64,000 nt of DNA from Paracoccus sp. TOH (lineage in GTDB: Bacteria > Pseudomonadota > Alphaproteobacteria > Rhodobacterales > Rhodobacteraceae). This document shows positions 36,636-45,264 of this stretch, piece after piece. The position numbers were made by a program, and so were the translations under genes. Under the pieces are notes generated by a model, which saw nothing but the letters and a program-made list of their open reading frames with translations, was not told the origin of the DNA and ran no database searches. The stretch covers positions 2,068,501 through 2,132,500 of the forward strand of contig NZ_CP098360.1 in assembly GCF_030388245.1 (NCBI RefSeq), read 5' to 3'. Positions within the stretch are counted from its first letter, which is position 1, and every line of letters begins with the position of its first letter.

Positions 36636-37186
36636 CTTTGCAGACACTCCTTCAGCCGCATCAGGCTGCGCCTGAGCCAGGTTCGCATCGTATTCAGCGG
36701 CACAGCATGGCGGGCCGCAAGATCGGCATAGCTGTCGCCGTCCAGATAGGCCGCGCGCACGGCATCGGCGCGACCGGCTTCCAGCTCGCCAAGGCAGCCG
36801 TCAAGCGCGCGGCGCTCTCCGGCGGCAACCGCCTGAGCTTCGGGTCCGGGTGTCGGGTCGCGGACCTCCATGGCATCATCGTCCAGCGCCGGGAGCACCC
36901 CGCGCCGCATCCGCAGCCGGTCAATCGACCGGTTGCGGGCAATCGCGATCAGCCAGGACATCGGGCTTTGCCCGGTCACCGCAAAGCGGTCCGCCTTCAG
37001 CCAGATCCCGATGAACACCTCTTGTAGCACGTCCTCAGCCTCCGCTCTGTCCTTCAAGACACGCAGACAGGTGCCGAAAAGTTTCGCCGACGTGGCCGCA
37101 TAGAGCCGATCAAAGGCGGACCGGTCACGCAGCGCAACCCTGAGGATGAGATCGGTGATCTCTGGCCGAACAGCATCCGATGTCAT
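36632..37186 (-). CDS. ECF sigma factor, SigK-like
   Basis: Group IV sigma factor of 184 residues. Sigma-2 is at FDRLYAATSAKLFGTCLRVLKDRAEAEDVLQEVFIGIW..SPMSWLIAIARNRSIDRLR and sigma-4 at DSYADLAARHAVPLNTMRTWLRRSLMRLKECL. It pairs with the RskA-type factor and sits beside a fasciclin gene, the SigK arrangement. Its ATG overlaps the stop of the membrane protein upstream, so it is the sixth gene of an operon that begins at an RpoE-type promoter. Confidence 0.92.
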   Translation of the reverse strand: MTSDAVRPEITDLILRVALRDRSAFDRLYAATSAKLFGTCLRVLKDRAEAEDVLQEVFIGIWLKADRFAVTGQSPMSWLIAIARNRSIDRLRMRRGVLPALDDDAMEVRDPTPGPEAQAVAAGERRALDGCLGELEAGRADAVRAAYLDGDSYADLAARHAVPLNTMRTWLRRSLMRLKECLQR

Positions 37187-37893
37187 CTGACCCTCCTATA
37201 TGACGCGGGTGACTGGAGGAGTGCTAGCACCGAGACCAGCAGCACCCCTGCACCACAGAGGCCAGTCACCACCGGATTGAACGGATCGAAGTTCGCCGCG
37301 ATCACCCCGATCAGCGCCCAGATGAGTGCAGGCGTAAAGGTCCAGTCGCTTCGCGGGCGCGTGAGGATCACCGTTGCAACTGCCAGAACGGCCAGCAGCA
37401 TCAGAACCGCAGCCGTCCTGGCGGGCAGGAGGCCATATCCGGTCAGCACCGCCGAAAGCGCCACCCCGGTGGCCGCCGTCAGCCAGCCCGCATAGAGGCC
37501 AAGCGGCAGGCGCTGCCAGATCGCGGGTCCACTGCGCTGCCAGGCCAGAATGGCAAAGCCCGCCATGACCACGATCATCGCGGTCGCCAACAATGGCGCG
37601 TGATTGGCCGCCGCGATCCAGAACACGCCAACCGCCAGACTGATGCCAAGCGGCCCTGCCGCCCGCGCCCAGCCCGTGCCGCCACGCAGGGCACCAATTG
37701 CAGCGGCAACAATCAGCGCGAGATAGATCAGCCCCCAGATCGAGAACGCCCATCCCGCAGGTTGCGCGGGCCAGGCATCGGTGACGGGAAACTGCTCCGG
37801 CCTGAATCCGTTGAAACCCCCGGAGAGCAGCGGCGCGGCGGCAAAGGCCAGCGCCAGCAGCAGAACCAGGATCGAAAGCGTTCTTTGTGGCAT
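37183..37893 (-). CDS. TspO-like multi-pass membrane protein
   Basis: Protein of 236 residues with about 7 membrane helices. PVTDAWPAQPAGWAFSIWGLIYLALIV resembles the Trp-rich start of TspO/MBR-like (tryptophan-rich sensory) proteins, and the WIAAANHAPLL and LPLGLYAGWLTAATGVAL segments also fit. TspO relatives bind porphyrins and affect oxidative stress in Rhodobacter. ATG 37893 (MPQRTLSIL) is preceded by AAGGATG. It ends overlapping the ECF sigma gene and starts 29 bp after the photolyase. Confidence 0.7.
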   Translation of the reverse strand: MPQRTLSILVLLLALAFAAAPLLSGGFNGFRPEQFPVTDAWPAQPAGWAFSIWGLIYLALIVAAAIGALRGGTGWARAAGPLGISLAVGVFWIAAANHAPLLATAMIVVMAGFAILAWQRSGPAIWQRLPLGLYAGWLTAATGVALSAVLTGYGLLPARTAAVLMLLAVLAVATVILTRPRSDWTFTPALIWALIGVIAANFDPFNPVVTGLCGAGVLLVSVLALLQSPASYRRVR

Positions 37894-37922
37894 CGGGTCA
37901 TCCTTTCTTCGCGCAGAGCCTG

Positions 37923-39326
37923 TCAATTGTCCCGGTTGAACCGTTCCAGCGCAGCGAGGGCGCGGCTACGGCCTTCGGCCAGCAGGGGCGCGGTGTCTGC
38001 GCTTGCCCATCTGGCGGGGCTGTTCCAGGACGCGGGCAAGGTGGCAGCATAGGCCCGCGCGCCCTCACCTTGCAGCCAGTGGTCGCGGTAGCGGCTTTCG
38101 GGGTCAAAACTTGCGGCCTGCTTTTCCGGGTTGAAGATGCGGAAGAAGGGCGAGGCATCCGGGCCGCAGCCCGCCACCCATTGCCAGTTCATCGCATTGG
38201 CCGCCGGATCCCAATCGGTCAGACTATCCGCAAAGTGGTGCAGCCCGATGCGCCAGTCGGTCATGAGATGCTTGGTCAGCCAGCTTGCCACCACCATCCG
38301 CACGCGGTTGTGCATCCGCCCCGTCACCCGCATTTCGCGCAGACCCGCATCGACCAGTGCGATGCCGGTCTCCGCCCGGGCCCAGGCAGTGGCGGCAGGG
38401 CTTTCGCCTGCCCAGGGGAAGGCCGCCCATTCGGGGCGCCAAGGCGCCTCCGGCATCTGCGGGAAGGCCAGCAGCAGATGCCAGGCAAACTCGCGCCACA
38501 GAACCTCAGAGAGGAATTTCTCGCTGCCTGCGGCCAGGGATGGCTCGACCTCACCCCGCAGGCTTGCCGTGGCCCAGATGCGGCGCGGGCTGATCTCTCC
38601 CAGAGCGAGGTGCTCGGAGAGGCCAGAGGTTGCGTCGATATCGGGACGGTCGCGATGGGAGGGGTAATCCCGTGCGTGGTCAAGGAAATCTTCCAGCCGC
38701 TCGAAGGCGGCGGCTTCTCCTGCCGGCAGCGCGTGTTCTGCCAGCACAGGTGCGCCACGATACATATCCGGCGCGAGGTTCAGGGTTTCCACGCGCAGAT
38801 CCCCGATGGCTGGGAGTGCCGTCAGCTGTCCGGGGGGCGCCAGCGGGCGATCCGGCCCGGCCTGCCGCACGGCCCGGGCGAAGGGAGTATAAACCTTGTA
38901 ACTGCCGCCCGCGCCGGTGCGAATCCGGGAGGGATGGATCAGGAGGTGCCCAGGATGCAGGTGCAGCCGAACCGGCCCACCGCCGAGCGCATCACGCAAA
39001 GCCGCCTGTACCCTTTGCTGCGCAGGCGCGGGCCAGTCATTCTGATGAATGCTGGTCGCGCCGAGGCGGGCCGCGAGGGCTGGCAGCAGCGCTGCCGCCT
39101 CGCCCTCCAGCACGGTGATATGTTCGCCGGTCCGCGCCGCCCAGGCGGCATCAAAGGCCGCAAGCGCCCGCCCCAGCCGCCAGCGGCTGGCCGAACCTTG
39201 CGCCCGTGTCGCCGCATCCAGAATGAAGACCGGCAGGACAGGGCCGTCAGCGCAGGCCGCCGACAGTGCCGCGTTGTCATCAAAGCGGAAGTCGCGGCTC
39301 AGCCAGAGGATTGCAGGCATCGTCAT
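37923..39326 (-). CDS. phrB: Class I deoxyribodipyrimidine photolyase
   Basis: FAD photolyase of 467 residues that repairs UV-induced cyclobutane pyrimidine dimers with blue light. The N-terminal antenna domain starts with AILWLSRDFRFDDNAAL. The FAD-binding C-terminal domain has SGLSEHLALGEISPRRIW, FLSEVLWREFAWHLL, the long conserved GMREMRVTGRMHNRVRMVVASWLTKHLMTDWRIGLHHF-type segment, and NWQWVAGCGPDASPFFRIFNP. The ATG overlaps the stop of the CFA synthase gene. Its relative phrA is a known RpoE-ChrR target in Rhodobacter sphaeroides. Confidence 0.96.
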   Translation of the reverse strand: MTMPAILWLSRDFRFDDNAALSAACADGPVLPVFILDAATRAQGSASRWRLGRALAAFDAAWAARTGEHITVLEGEAAALLPALAARLGATSIHQNDWPAPAQQRVQAALRDALGGGPVRLHLHPGHLLIHPSRIRTGAGGSYKVYTPFARAVRQAGPDRPLAPPGQLTALPAIGDLRVETLNLAPDMYRGAPVLAEHALPAGEAAAFERLEDFLDHARDYPSHRDRPDIDATSGLSEHLALGEISPRRIWATASLRGEVEPSLAAGSEKFLSEVLWREFAWHLLLAFPQMPEAPWRPEWAAFPWAGESPAATAWARAETGIALVDAGLREMRVTGRMHNRVRMVVASWLTKHLMTDWRIGLHHFADSLTDWDPAANAMNWQWVAGCGPDASPFFRIFNPEKQAASFDPESRYRDHWLQGEGARAYAATLPASWNSPARWASADTAPLLAEGRSRALAALERFNRDN

Positions 39327-40483
39327 GCCGCCATCGCGATATCATCGGCATGGCTGTATTCCACCTGCACCACATCCGTCCGCCCGGTGGCGAAAGTCGC
39401 GGCGCAGCCCTCGAGGTAATAGCGCCAGCCGCGCAGGAAGGCCGCGTCATAGCCAAAACGGTGGATACGCGGCGCGGCCTCGGCCATGCGGGCGGCCCAG
39501 ATCCGGCAGGTGCGGGCATAGTCCTGCCCAAAGGAGAAACTGCCGCGCAGCGCCAGCCCCGCCTTTGCGCCCTGATGCGCGAGGATCGCCGGGCTGGGCA
39601 ACATGCCGCCGGGAAAGATATGCTGGCGGATGAAGTCGGATCGTTTGCGATAGACCGAGAATTCGGCATCCGACACGGTGATCGCCTGCAGGACCGCCCG
39701 GCCTCCTGGTGCGAGGCGGGCTTTCAGTGTGGCGAAATAGGCGGGCCAGTAGCGCTCGCCCACCGCCTCGATCATCTCGACCGAGACGATATTGTCGTAT
39801 TGCCCGCCCGCATGGCGATAGTCCTGCAACCGGATCTCGGCCCTCCCGTCCAGCCGCGCATCGGCATAGCCCTTTTGCGAAGGCGAGAGCGTCAGCCCGG
39901 TGACATGGCGGCCGGTGTTGGCGGCCGCCTCGGCAAAGCCGCCCCAGCCACAGCCGATCTCCAGAATCCGCTCGCCGGGGGCGAGACGGGACAGGATGCG
40001 GTCGTTCTTGCGGGCCTGCGCGGTCTCCAGATCATCCGTGCCGTCAAACAGTGCCGAGGAATAGCTCATCCCGGGGTCAAGCCAGAGCTGGTAGAACTCA
40101 TTCCCGACATCGTAATGTGCGCGGATGTTGCGCGACGAACCTGCCAGGGAATTCGTGCGCAGCCGGTCGGTCAGGCGAAAGCGCAGACCGGAAAGCAGGC
40201 CCTGCCGGGCCTGCCCGCCAAGATGGTCAAGGTTGCGGATCGCGAGCACCAGCAGCGCCTCCAGATCCGGGCTGTCCCAATGACCGGCGATATGGCTCTC
40301 GCCAAACCCGACATCGCCGCGCTGCGCCAGTGCCGCGAGCATCGCCCAGTCGGTGATATGGATCACGGCCTCGGGGCCGTCAGTTCCGAACTGGTGGCGA
40401 TGGCCTTCGGGGGTGGTCAGGGAGAGACGCCCATGGCGGATGCCCTCAAGCGAGGCGAGGAAGCGGTTTCTAAGCAGGCTCAT
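39323..40483 (-). CDS. Cyclopropane-fatty-acyl-phospholipid synthase family protein
   Basis: SAM-dependent methyltransferase of 386 residues that modifies unsaturated lipid acyl chains in place. Motifs: NIRAHYDVGNEFYQLWLDPGMSYSSALF (family hallmark), ILEIGCGWGGFAEAAA (SAM site), SPSQKGYADARL, SVEMIEAVGERYWPAYF and QHIFPGGMLPSPAIL. CFA synthases of the cfaA type belong to the singlet-oxygen (RpoE) response in related bacteria. ATG 40483 overlaps the previous stop by one base (TGATG). Confidence 0.92.
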   Translation of the reverse strand: MSLLRNRFLASLEGIRHGRLSLTTPEGHRHQFGTDGPEAVIHITDWAMLAALAQRGDVGFGESHIAGHWDSPDLEALLVLAIRNLDHLGGQARQGLLSGLRFRLTDRLRTNSLAGSSRNIRAHYDVGNEFYQLWLDPGMSYSSALFDGTDDLETAQARKNDRILSRLAPGERILEIGCGWGGFAEAAANTGRHVTGLTLSPSQKGYADARLDGRAEIRLQDYRHAGGQYDNIVSVEMIEAVGERYWPAYFATLKARLAPGGRAVLQAITVSDAEFSVYRKRSDFIRQHIFPGGMLPSPAILAHQGAKAGLALRGSFSFGQDYARTCRIWAARMAEAAPRIHRFGYDAAFLRGWRYYLEGCAATFATGRTDVVQVEYSHADDIAMAA

Positions 40484-41262
40484 CAGCTGATTTCCTCATT
40501 CGGGGGCGCGGGCAGGCGGCGATAGGCGGCCCCTTTCAGGCGCAGGCGCAGGGCCTGCCAATAGATCAGAGCCACAATCCGCAGCGCCCCGCCCGGACGG
40601 CGCAAGGCCGCGGCAAGCAGCGCGGGCTGGCGGAGGGGCCGGGGTGTCGCGTGCAGGGTGGCGACCAGACCTTCTGCTCCGTTGATCTGCCGGATCAATA
40701 TCGCAACCTTGTCGTTGGTCACGGTGAAACCGAACTCATAGCCGCCCGCAACATCCTGAAACGGCGAGACATGGAACAGCTTTTCAGAGCTCAGCCGGTC
40801 TTCGGGCCGGATCGGCGCGAAATCTGCCAGGTGGCACAAATAGGAATGGCGCTGACCAAAGGTATTGTTCACCTCGGCAATCACCGCCAGCAGATCCGGG
40901 CCGCGCAAGACCATCCAGAAGCTGACCGGATTGAACCAGAAGCCGAGAAAACGTGGCTGCGCCATCAGCGCGAGGGTCATTGTGTCATCGCGTGTCAGCC
41001 CCGCCTGTTCCAGCGCAGCCCAGGCCCAGGCCGCCCCTGCGCCCGCCTTGCGCCTGCCGCCATGATCTGGCTGATGAAAGCTGAAAAGTCCCATACGGCC
41101 CAGCCGGAACAGGCCCTGAGGGCGGACAGCCTCGGGCGACAGCAACAGATAATCCACGCGGTAGCGAAAGGCATGGCGCAGCGCCCCGCGTCTGGCATGG
41201 CTGACATCTGCCGTCAGATGCAGCACCTCTCCCCCCGTCAGGATGGATGCGAGATCACCCAT
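40483..41262 (-). CDS. DUF1365 family protein
   Basis: Protein of 259 residues with the DUF1365 hallmarks HARRGALRHAFRYRVDYLLLSP, TMTLALMAQPRFLGFWFNPVSFWMV and VNNTFGQRHSYLC. Function is not established, but this family nearly always lies between a flavin oxidoreductase and a CFA-like methyltransferase, as here, and is linked to lipid modification. It is 3 bp downstream of the oxidoreductase. Confidence 0.9.
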   Translation of the reverse strand: MGDLASILTGGEVLHLTADVSHARRGALRHAFRYRVDYLLLSPEAVRPQGLFRLGRMGLFSFHQPDHGGRRKAGAGAAWAWAALEQAGLTRDDTMTLALMAQPRFLGFWFNPVSFWMVLRGPDLLAVIAEVNNTFGQRHSYLCHLADFAPIRPEDRLSSEKLFHVSPFQDVAGGYEFGFTVTNDKVAILIRQINGAEGLVATLHATPRPLRQPALLAAALRRPGGALRIVALIYWQALRLRLKGAAYRRLPAPPNEEIS

Positions 41263-41265
41263 CCC

Positions 41266-42546
41266 TCAAACCGTCGCGGGCGAGAGCTGGCGGGCGATCC
41301 GCATGGCGCTGGCAAACCCGTCCTCATGGAAGCCATTGCGCAGCCAGGCACCGGCAAACCAGGTCTGCCGCTGGCCCTGCATCCCCCGCAAAGCGGTCTG
41401 GGCATTCAGCGCGGTATGGTCGAAGACCGGGTGGCGAAAGACCGTCTCGTCATAGATCAGCGCCGGGTCGATGGTCGTGCCGGGGTTGAGGGAGACGAAA
41501 AGCGGATCCTCCTCGGGCAGCGATTGCAGCCGGTTCATCCAATAGGTGACACCGACAGCCTTGCCAGACGCCGGGTCGTCATCGCGGTAGATCCAGGAGC
41601 TCCAGCATTTGCGGCGGGTCGGCATCACCCGCGGATCTGCATGGAGAACGGCGCGGTTGTCCTGGAACTGCACCGCACGCAAGGCGGCAGTCTCAGCCAC
41701 CGACGGGTCACTCAACAAGGCCAGCGCCTGATCGGCATGGCAGGCCATGACCACGTGGTCGAAGGTCTCAGACGTGCCGTCGGTCTGAACGACCACCCCG
41801 GTATCGCTGCGCGTGATCGCGCGGACCGGGGTCGCTGGCCGCAGGCTGACCCCAGCCGCCGCCAGCCGATCCGTGAGCAGGGTCACATAGCTGATGCTGC
41901 CTCCCGAAACCGTCCACCACTGATGCTGACCGCCACGCGACATCAGCGCATGATTGGACATGAAGCGCAAAAGCGCCTCTGCCGGAAAGGCGCCGATCTG
42001 GCGCGCAGGTGTCGACCAGATCGCGCCGCAGATCGGATAGAGATACCGGTCGCGAAACCGGGGGCCAAGGCCCAGTTCGCGGATCAGCTGGTCGATGGTC
42101 AGATCGGCACGGCCCCGCGCCGCCGCCTCTCCCTGCGCGTTGAAGCGCAGGATGTCGCGGATCATCCGGTGAAAGCCGGGCCGCAACAGGTTCGCGCGCT
42201 GCGCGAAAACCGCATCCAGCGAGCGCAGCGCATATTCCACCCGACCATGGTCCAGCGAGACACCAAAGCTCATATCGCTGCGCTGCACCGGCACGTCCAG
42301 GTCGCGAAACATCGCCGTCAGATGCGGGTAATTGGCGTAATTGAAGACGATAAAGCCGGTATCGACCGCCACATCGCCCCGCCGCCCGGCCATCACTGTA
42401 CGGGCATGGCCGCCCAGGCGCGGGGCTGCCTCATAGAGCGTGACCTGATGGTGGCGCGACAGCAGCCAGGCCGAAGACAGGCCGGAAATACCGCCGCCGA
42501 TAATGGCGATTTTCTGTGGTGCGCCGCGGGATGCATCAAAGGGCAA
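41266..42546 (-). CDS. FAD-dependent oxidoreductase (amine-oxidase-like)
   Basis: Flavoprotein of 426 residues with the dinucleotide-binding motif KIAIIGGGISGLSSAWLLS, LYEAAPRLGGHA, DTGFIVFNYANYPHLTAMF, and the C-terminal flavin contact TWFAGAWLRNGFHEDGFASA. It resembles desaturase/NAD(P)-binding proteins found with DUF1365 and CFA-type enzymes, probably acting on membrane acyl chains. It is the first gene of the operon down to the anti-sigma factor and is preceded by an RpoE-type promoter. Confidence 0.9.
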   Translation of the reverse strand: MPFDASRGAPQKIAIIGGGISGLSSAWLLSRHHQVTLYEAAPRLGGHARTVMAGRRGDVAVDTGFIVFNYANYPHLTAMFRDLDVPVQRSDMSFGVSLDHGRVEYALRSLDAVFAQRANLLRPGFHRMIRDILRFNAQGEAAARGRADLTIDQLIRELGLGPRFRDRYLYPICGAIWSTPARQIGAFPAEALLRFMSNHALMSRGGQHQWWTVSGGSISYVTLLTDRLAAAGVSLRPATPVRAITRSDTGVVVQTDGTSETFDHVVMACHADQALALLSDPSVAETAALRAVQFQDNRAVLHADPRVMPTRRKCWSSWIYRDDDPASGKAVGVTYWMNRLQSLPEEDPLFVSLNPGTTIDPALIYDETVFRHPVFDHTALNAQTALRGMQGQRQTWFAGAWLRNGFHEDGFASAMRIARQLSPATV

Positions 42547-42573
42547 GGTGGTCTCCTTCGGTCCTTTTGGTGA

Positions 42574-42603
42574 GGAATACGCAACCCCCGGAGCAACAGA
42601 TCA
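42574..42603 (-). promoter_or_regulatory. RpoE-type promoter of the photolyase operon
   Basis: On the minus strand TGATCT (42598-42603), an 18-bp spacer and TATTCC (42574-42579). The layout is identical to the divergent sigma promoter, and fits the TGATC-N18-TA type known for the Rhodobacter RpoE-ChrR regulon. It lies 27 bp before the oxidoreductase ATG. Confidence 0.75.
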
Positions 42604-42649
42604 TCACCCGACGTAAAAATCTCCGACACCGGCAAATTTTGTGACGCAG

Positions 42650-42679
42650 TGATCTGATCCGTGCGCTGCGACGTATTCC
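42650..42679 (+). promoter_or_regulatory. RpoE-type autoregulated promoter of rpoE-chrR
   Basis: TGATCT (42650-42655), an 18-bp spacer and TATTCC (42674-42679), the same hexamers and spacing as on the divergent side. Transcription would begin near 42686, so starts upstream of that are excluded. Confidence 0.75.
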
Positions 42680-42789
42680 GCTCCATGATGCAAGATGACC
42701 GCAGCAGCCAGATTGTGATAGCGCCGCCCGAGAGCAGGGGCGCAATGCATCATGGCGATGCGCGACCGGCATCTGAGGAGAACGGCTTT

Positions 42790-43353
42790 TTGTCCGATGA
42801 GAAGACCAGCCCGACGCAGCCCACGCTCTGGCTGCTTGCGGTGCGCGACCGCCGCGACCGCGCGGCCTTCATGCAGCTCTTCGACCATTTCGGCCCAAGG
42901 CTGAAGGCCATGCTGATCCGGGGCGGCTTGCGCGATGGCAGCGCCGAGGATGTCGTCCAGGATGTCATGCTGACGGTCTGGCACAAGGCCGCGCAGTTCG
43001 ACCCGCACCGCGCCGAGGCCAGTGCCTGGATCTATCGCATCGCCCGCAACCGCCGCATTGACCTCGCCCGCCGCAAGCCGCCGCCCGAACCAGATCCGCT
43101 GGCGGATCCCGAAGGATCGGAGCCCGATGCGCCGCAGATCCTTGCGCTTGGGCAGGAGGCAACACTTTTGCGCCGCGCGCTGGAGGCATTGTCGCCCGAT
43201 CAGGCAAAAGTGCTGGAACAGGCCTATTTCGAGGATCTGCCGCACAGCCGCATCAGCGAGATGACCGGCCTTCCTCTGGGCACGATCAAATCCCGGATCC
43301 GGCTGGGGCTGGAACGACTGCGGCGCGACCTGAAAGATCTGAGGCAGCCATGA
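42790..43353 (+). CDS. rpoE: ECF sigma factor RpoE (singlet-oxygen response)
   Basis: Sigma factor of 187 residues in the ECF11/RpoE-ChrR group. Sigma-2: FMQLFDHFGPRLKAMLIRGGLRDGSAEDVVQDVMLTVWHKAAQFD..ASAWIYRIARNRRIDLARR. Sigma-4: DQAKVLEQAYFEDLPHSRISEMTGLPLGTIKSRIRLGLERLRRDL. I chose TTG 42790 because GAGGAG (42775-42780) precedes it and the product (SDEKTSPTQPTLWLLAVRDRRDR) then aligns with known RpoE N-termini; ATGs at 42685 and 42745 are alternatives. The stop overlaps chrR (ATGA). It should drive the divergent operon and itself when ChrR is inactivated by singlet oxygen. Confidence 0.92.
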   Translation: MSDEKTSPTQPTLWLLAVRDRRDRAAFMQLFDHFGPRLKAMLIRGGLRDGSAEDVVQDVMLTVWHKAAQFDPHRAEASAWIYRIARNRRIDLARRKPPPEPDPLADPEGSEPDAPQILALGQEATLLRRALEALSPDQAKVLEQAYFEDLPHSRISEMTGLPLGTIKSRIRLGLERLRRDLKDLRQP

Positions 43354-43985
43354 CCGCGATCACGCATCACATTTCCGACCATCTGCTGGACGCCCATGTC
43401 ACGGGCAACCTGCCGCATGCGTTTTCCGTCGTGATTGCTGCGCATCTGTCGCTTTGCGATACCTGCCGCGCCCGCGCGGAAGCCGCCGAGATGCTGGGCG
43501 GCGCGCTTCTCGACCGGGTGAGCCCGCGCGCCATGAGCCCAGGGGCAAAAGACCGGCTGCTGGCAGCGTTGGATGATACTCCGCCGCCCCCGGCCGCAAT
43601 CACACGCTCGGGCATATTTCCCGCGCCGGTCATGCAGGCGCTGGACGGCCAACCACCGAAATGGCGGATGCTGGGCGGCGGCATCCGTCAGCAGATCCTC
43701 TCGGCGGATCGGGAGGGCTCGCTTCGCCTCCTCTATATCCCGGCAGGCAGGGCGGTTCCCGAGCACAGCCATGGCGGGCTGGAGTTGACGCTTGTCTTGC
43801 AGGGCAGCTTCTCGGACAGCGAAGGGCGTTTTGGCGTCGGCGATGTCGAAACCGCCGGCGATGAGGTCGATCATCAGCCCGTGGCCGGGATGGAGGGCCC
43901 CTGCATCTGTCTGGCCGCAACCGATGCGCCTTTGCGGTTCCGCGCGATGATCCCGCGCCTGCTGCAACCCCTGTTCCGGATCTGA
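43350..43985 (+). CDS. chrR: ChrR zinc anti-sigma factor
   Basis: Protein of 211 residues. The N-terminal zinc anti-sigma domain has His6/His7 and HLSLCDTC (His32, Cys36, Cys39), the zinc ligands that bind RpoE. The C-terminal cupin domain has VPEHSHGGLELTLVLQGSFSDSEG with His-x-His-x3-Glu metal ligands and a later HQP. In Rhodobacter, loss of the cupin metal state upon singlet oxygen frees RpoE. It is translationally coupled to rpoE. Confidence 0.95.
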   Translation: MTAITHHISDHLLDAHVTGNLPHAFSVVIAAHLSLCDTCRARAEAAEMLGGALLDRVSPRAMSPGAKDRLLAALDDTPPPPAAITRSGIFPAPVMQALDGQPPKWRMLGGGIRQQILSADREGSLRLLYIPAGRAVPEHSHGGLELTLVLQGSFSDSEGRFGVGDVETAGDEVDHQPVAGMEGPCICLAATDAPLRFRAMIPRLLQPLFRI

Positions 43986-43989
43986 GCCG

Positions 43990-44739
43990 ATGGGGCTCGG
44001 CGGCAAAAGCATCTGGATCATCGGGGCAAGCGAAGGGATCGGCGCGGCCCTCGCCCGCGCCTTAGCGCAAGATGGCGCAACGCTGATCCTGTCGGCGCGC
44101 AACGCGAACGCGCTTGAAGCGCTGGCCGCAGACTGCGGCGGGGCGCAGGTTCTGCCTTTGGACCTTGCGATGCCCGGCGGGCTTGCGGCGGCCTGTGAAG
44201 GGATCGCCGCGGGTAGTCTCGATGCGGTGATCTGCACTGCGGCGCTTTACGATCCCGGTCTGGTTGCCGACCTCGACCCCGGGGCGACAGCGCGGCTGGT
44301 GGCGGTGAACCTTCTTGGCAGCTTTGATGTCGCGCGCCTGACCCCACCGCTGATCCACGATGGCGGCCAGCTCGTGCTGTTCGGATCTGTCGCAGGCTAT
44401 CTGGGATTGCCAGGAGGCCAGCCCTACAGCGCGACCAAGGCGGCGGTGAACAACCTGGCCGAGACCCTGCGGGCCGAGCTGGCCCCCCGCGTCGATGTGC
44501 GGCTGGTCTGCCCCGGTTTCGTCAGCACGAGGCTCACGGACAAGAACGCCTTCACGATGCCCGCGATCATCACCCCCGAGGTTGCGGCGCAGGCCGTGAT
44601 CCGAGGGTTGCAGACCCGAGCCTTCGAGCTGCACTTCCCAAAGCGCTTTACGCTTGCGATGAAAATCCTGCGGCTGCTGCCTTATGCACTCTCGTTGCGC
44701 CTGACCGCGCGCCTTGCGGTCAGGAAACTCGACCGCTGA
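43990..44739 (+). CDS. Short-chain dehydrogenase
   Basis: SDR of 249 residues with the cofactor motif IIGASEGIGAALARAL, the Ser of LFGSVAGYLG, YSATKAAVNNLAETLRAEL (Tyr/Lys), and VCPGFVSTRLTDKNAFTMP. Substrate unknown. It starts 5 bp after chrR and is surely part of the rpoE-chrR transcript. An SDR is also found in the RpoE cluster of Rhodobacter. The 3' end overlaps the convergent DUF2177 gene by about 20 bp. Confidence 0.88.
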   Translation: MGLGGKSIWIIGASEGIGAALARALAQDGATLILSARNANALEALAADCGGAQVLPLDLAMPGGLAAACEGIAAGSLDAVICTAALYDPGLVADLDPGATARLVAVNLLGSFDVARLTPPLIHDGGQLVLFGSVAGYLGLPGGQPYSATKAAVNNLAETLRAELAPRVDVRLVCPGFVSTRLTDKNAFTMPAIITPEVAAQAVIRGLQTRAFELHFPKRFTLAMKILRLLPYALSLRLTARLAVRKLDR

Positions 44740-45124
44740 GCGCCGCCACCCCCGCCCAGGCGGCAAAGCCGGTCAGGAAGGTGCCCCAAAGCCCGTCCAC
44801 CACCACCTGTTGCCAGGACCAGTCGGCCAGCGTGGCGTAATTCGTCATCTCATAGGTGCCATAGCACATCGCGCCAAGGAGCGCCCCGAACAAGAGCGCC
44901 TGCATCGGCGCCCCCGCCTTCAACGCGGGCCAGGAGACGAACAGCAAAAGCCCGGCGACATAGAACAAGTAGAACACCGCCGCCGGTCCCAGCCGCAAGG
45001 GCGAGGCGAACAGATGCCCGACATGCGGCTCGAACACCGGGCGCACGATGTAGCGGATGCCCAGCATATCGAGCCCCAGGAAGACTGTCGCCGTGACTGT
45101 GTAGAGCAAAACCACATTCAGCAT
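44720..45124 (-). CDS. DUF2177 family membrane protein
   Basis: Protein of 134 residues with four membrane helices and the DUF2177 features LLYTVTATVFLGLDMLGIRYIV, PAAVFYLFYVAGLLLFV, LFGALLGAMCYGTYEMTNYATLADWSWQQVVVDGLWGTFLTG. Function unknown. ATG 45124 (MLNVVLLY) has AAAGG upstream. It is preceded by a third RpoE-type promoter and so likely belongs to the same regulon. Confidence 0.88.
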   Translation of the reverse strand: MLNVVLLYTVTATVFLGLDMLGIRYIVRPVFEPHVGHLFASPLRLGPAAVFYLFYVAGLLLFVSWPALKAGAPMQALLFGALLGAMCYGTYEMTNYATLADWSWQQVVVDGLWGTFLTGFAAWAGVAALSGRVS

Positions 45125-45234
45125 GGGGAACCTTTCATGTTGCGGCTCCATCGCGCGCGGCAGGGCGCAGATGCGCAGCTTCGCGTCGGCGGGACTTTGG
45201 GTGTTTCTGTGTGTCGGATTCTTGTCTTTGTTAT

Positions 45235-45264
45235 CCTATACGCCTGAACCCGCGCGCCGGATCA
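45235..45264 (-). promoter_or_regulatory. RpoE-type promoter of the DUF2177 gene
   Basis: On the minus strand TGATCC (45259-45264), an 18-bp spacer and TATAGG (45235-45240). Same spacing and -35 as the two promoters in the rpoE intergenic region. Leader to the ATG is about 105 nt. The gap 45265-45946 otherwise holds no convincing gene and contains dispersed motif copy 3. Confidence 0.65.

Noticed and set aside
42661..42789. A longer RpoE with a start at 42661 or 42685
   Set aside because: 42661 lies within the mapped promoter spacing, and the longer N-terminus does not align with RpoE; GAGGAG before TTG 42790 supports the shorter form.
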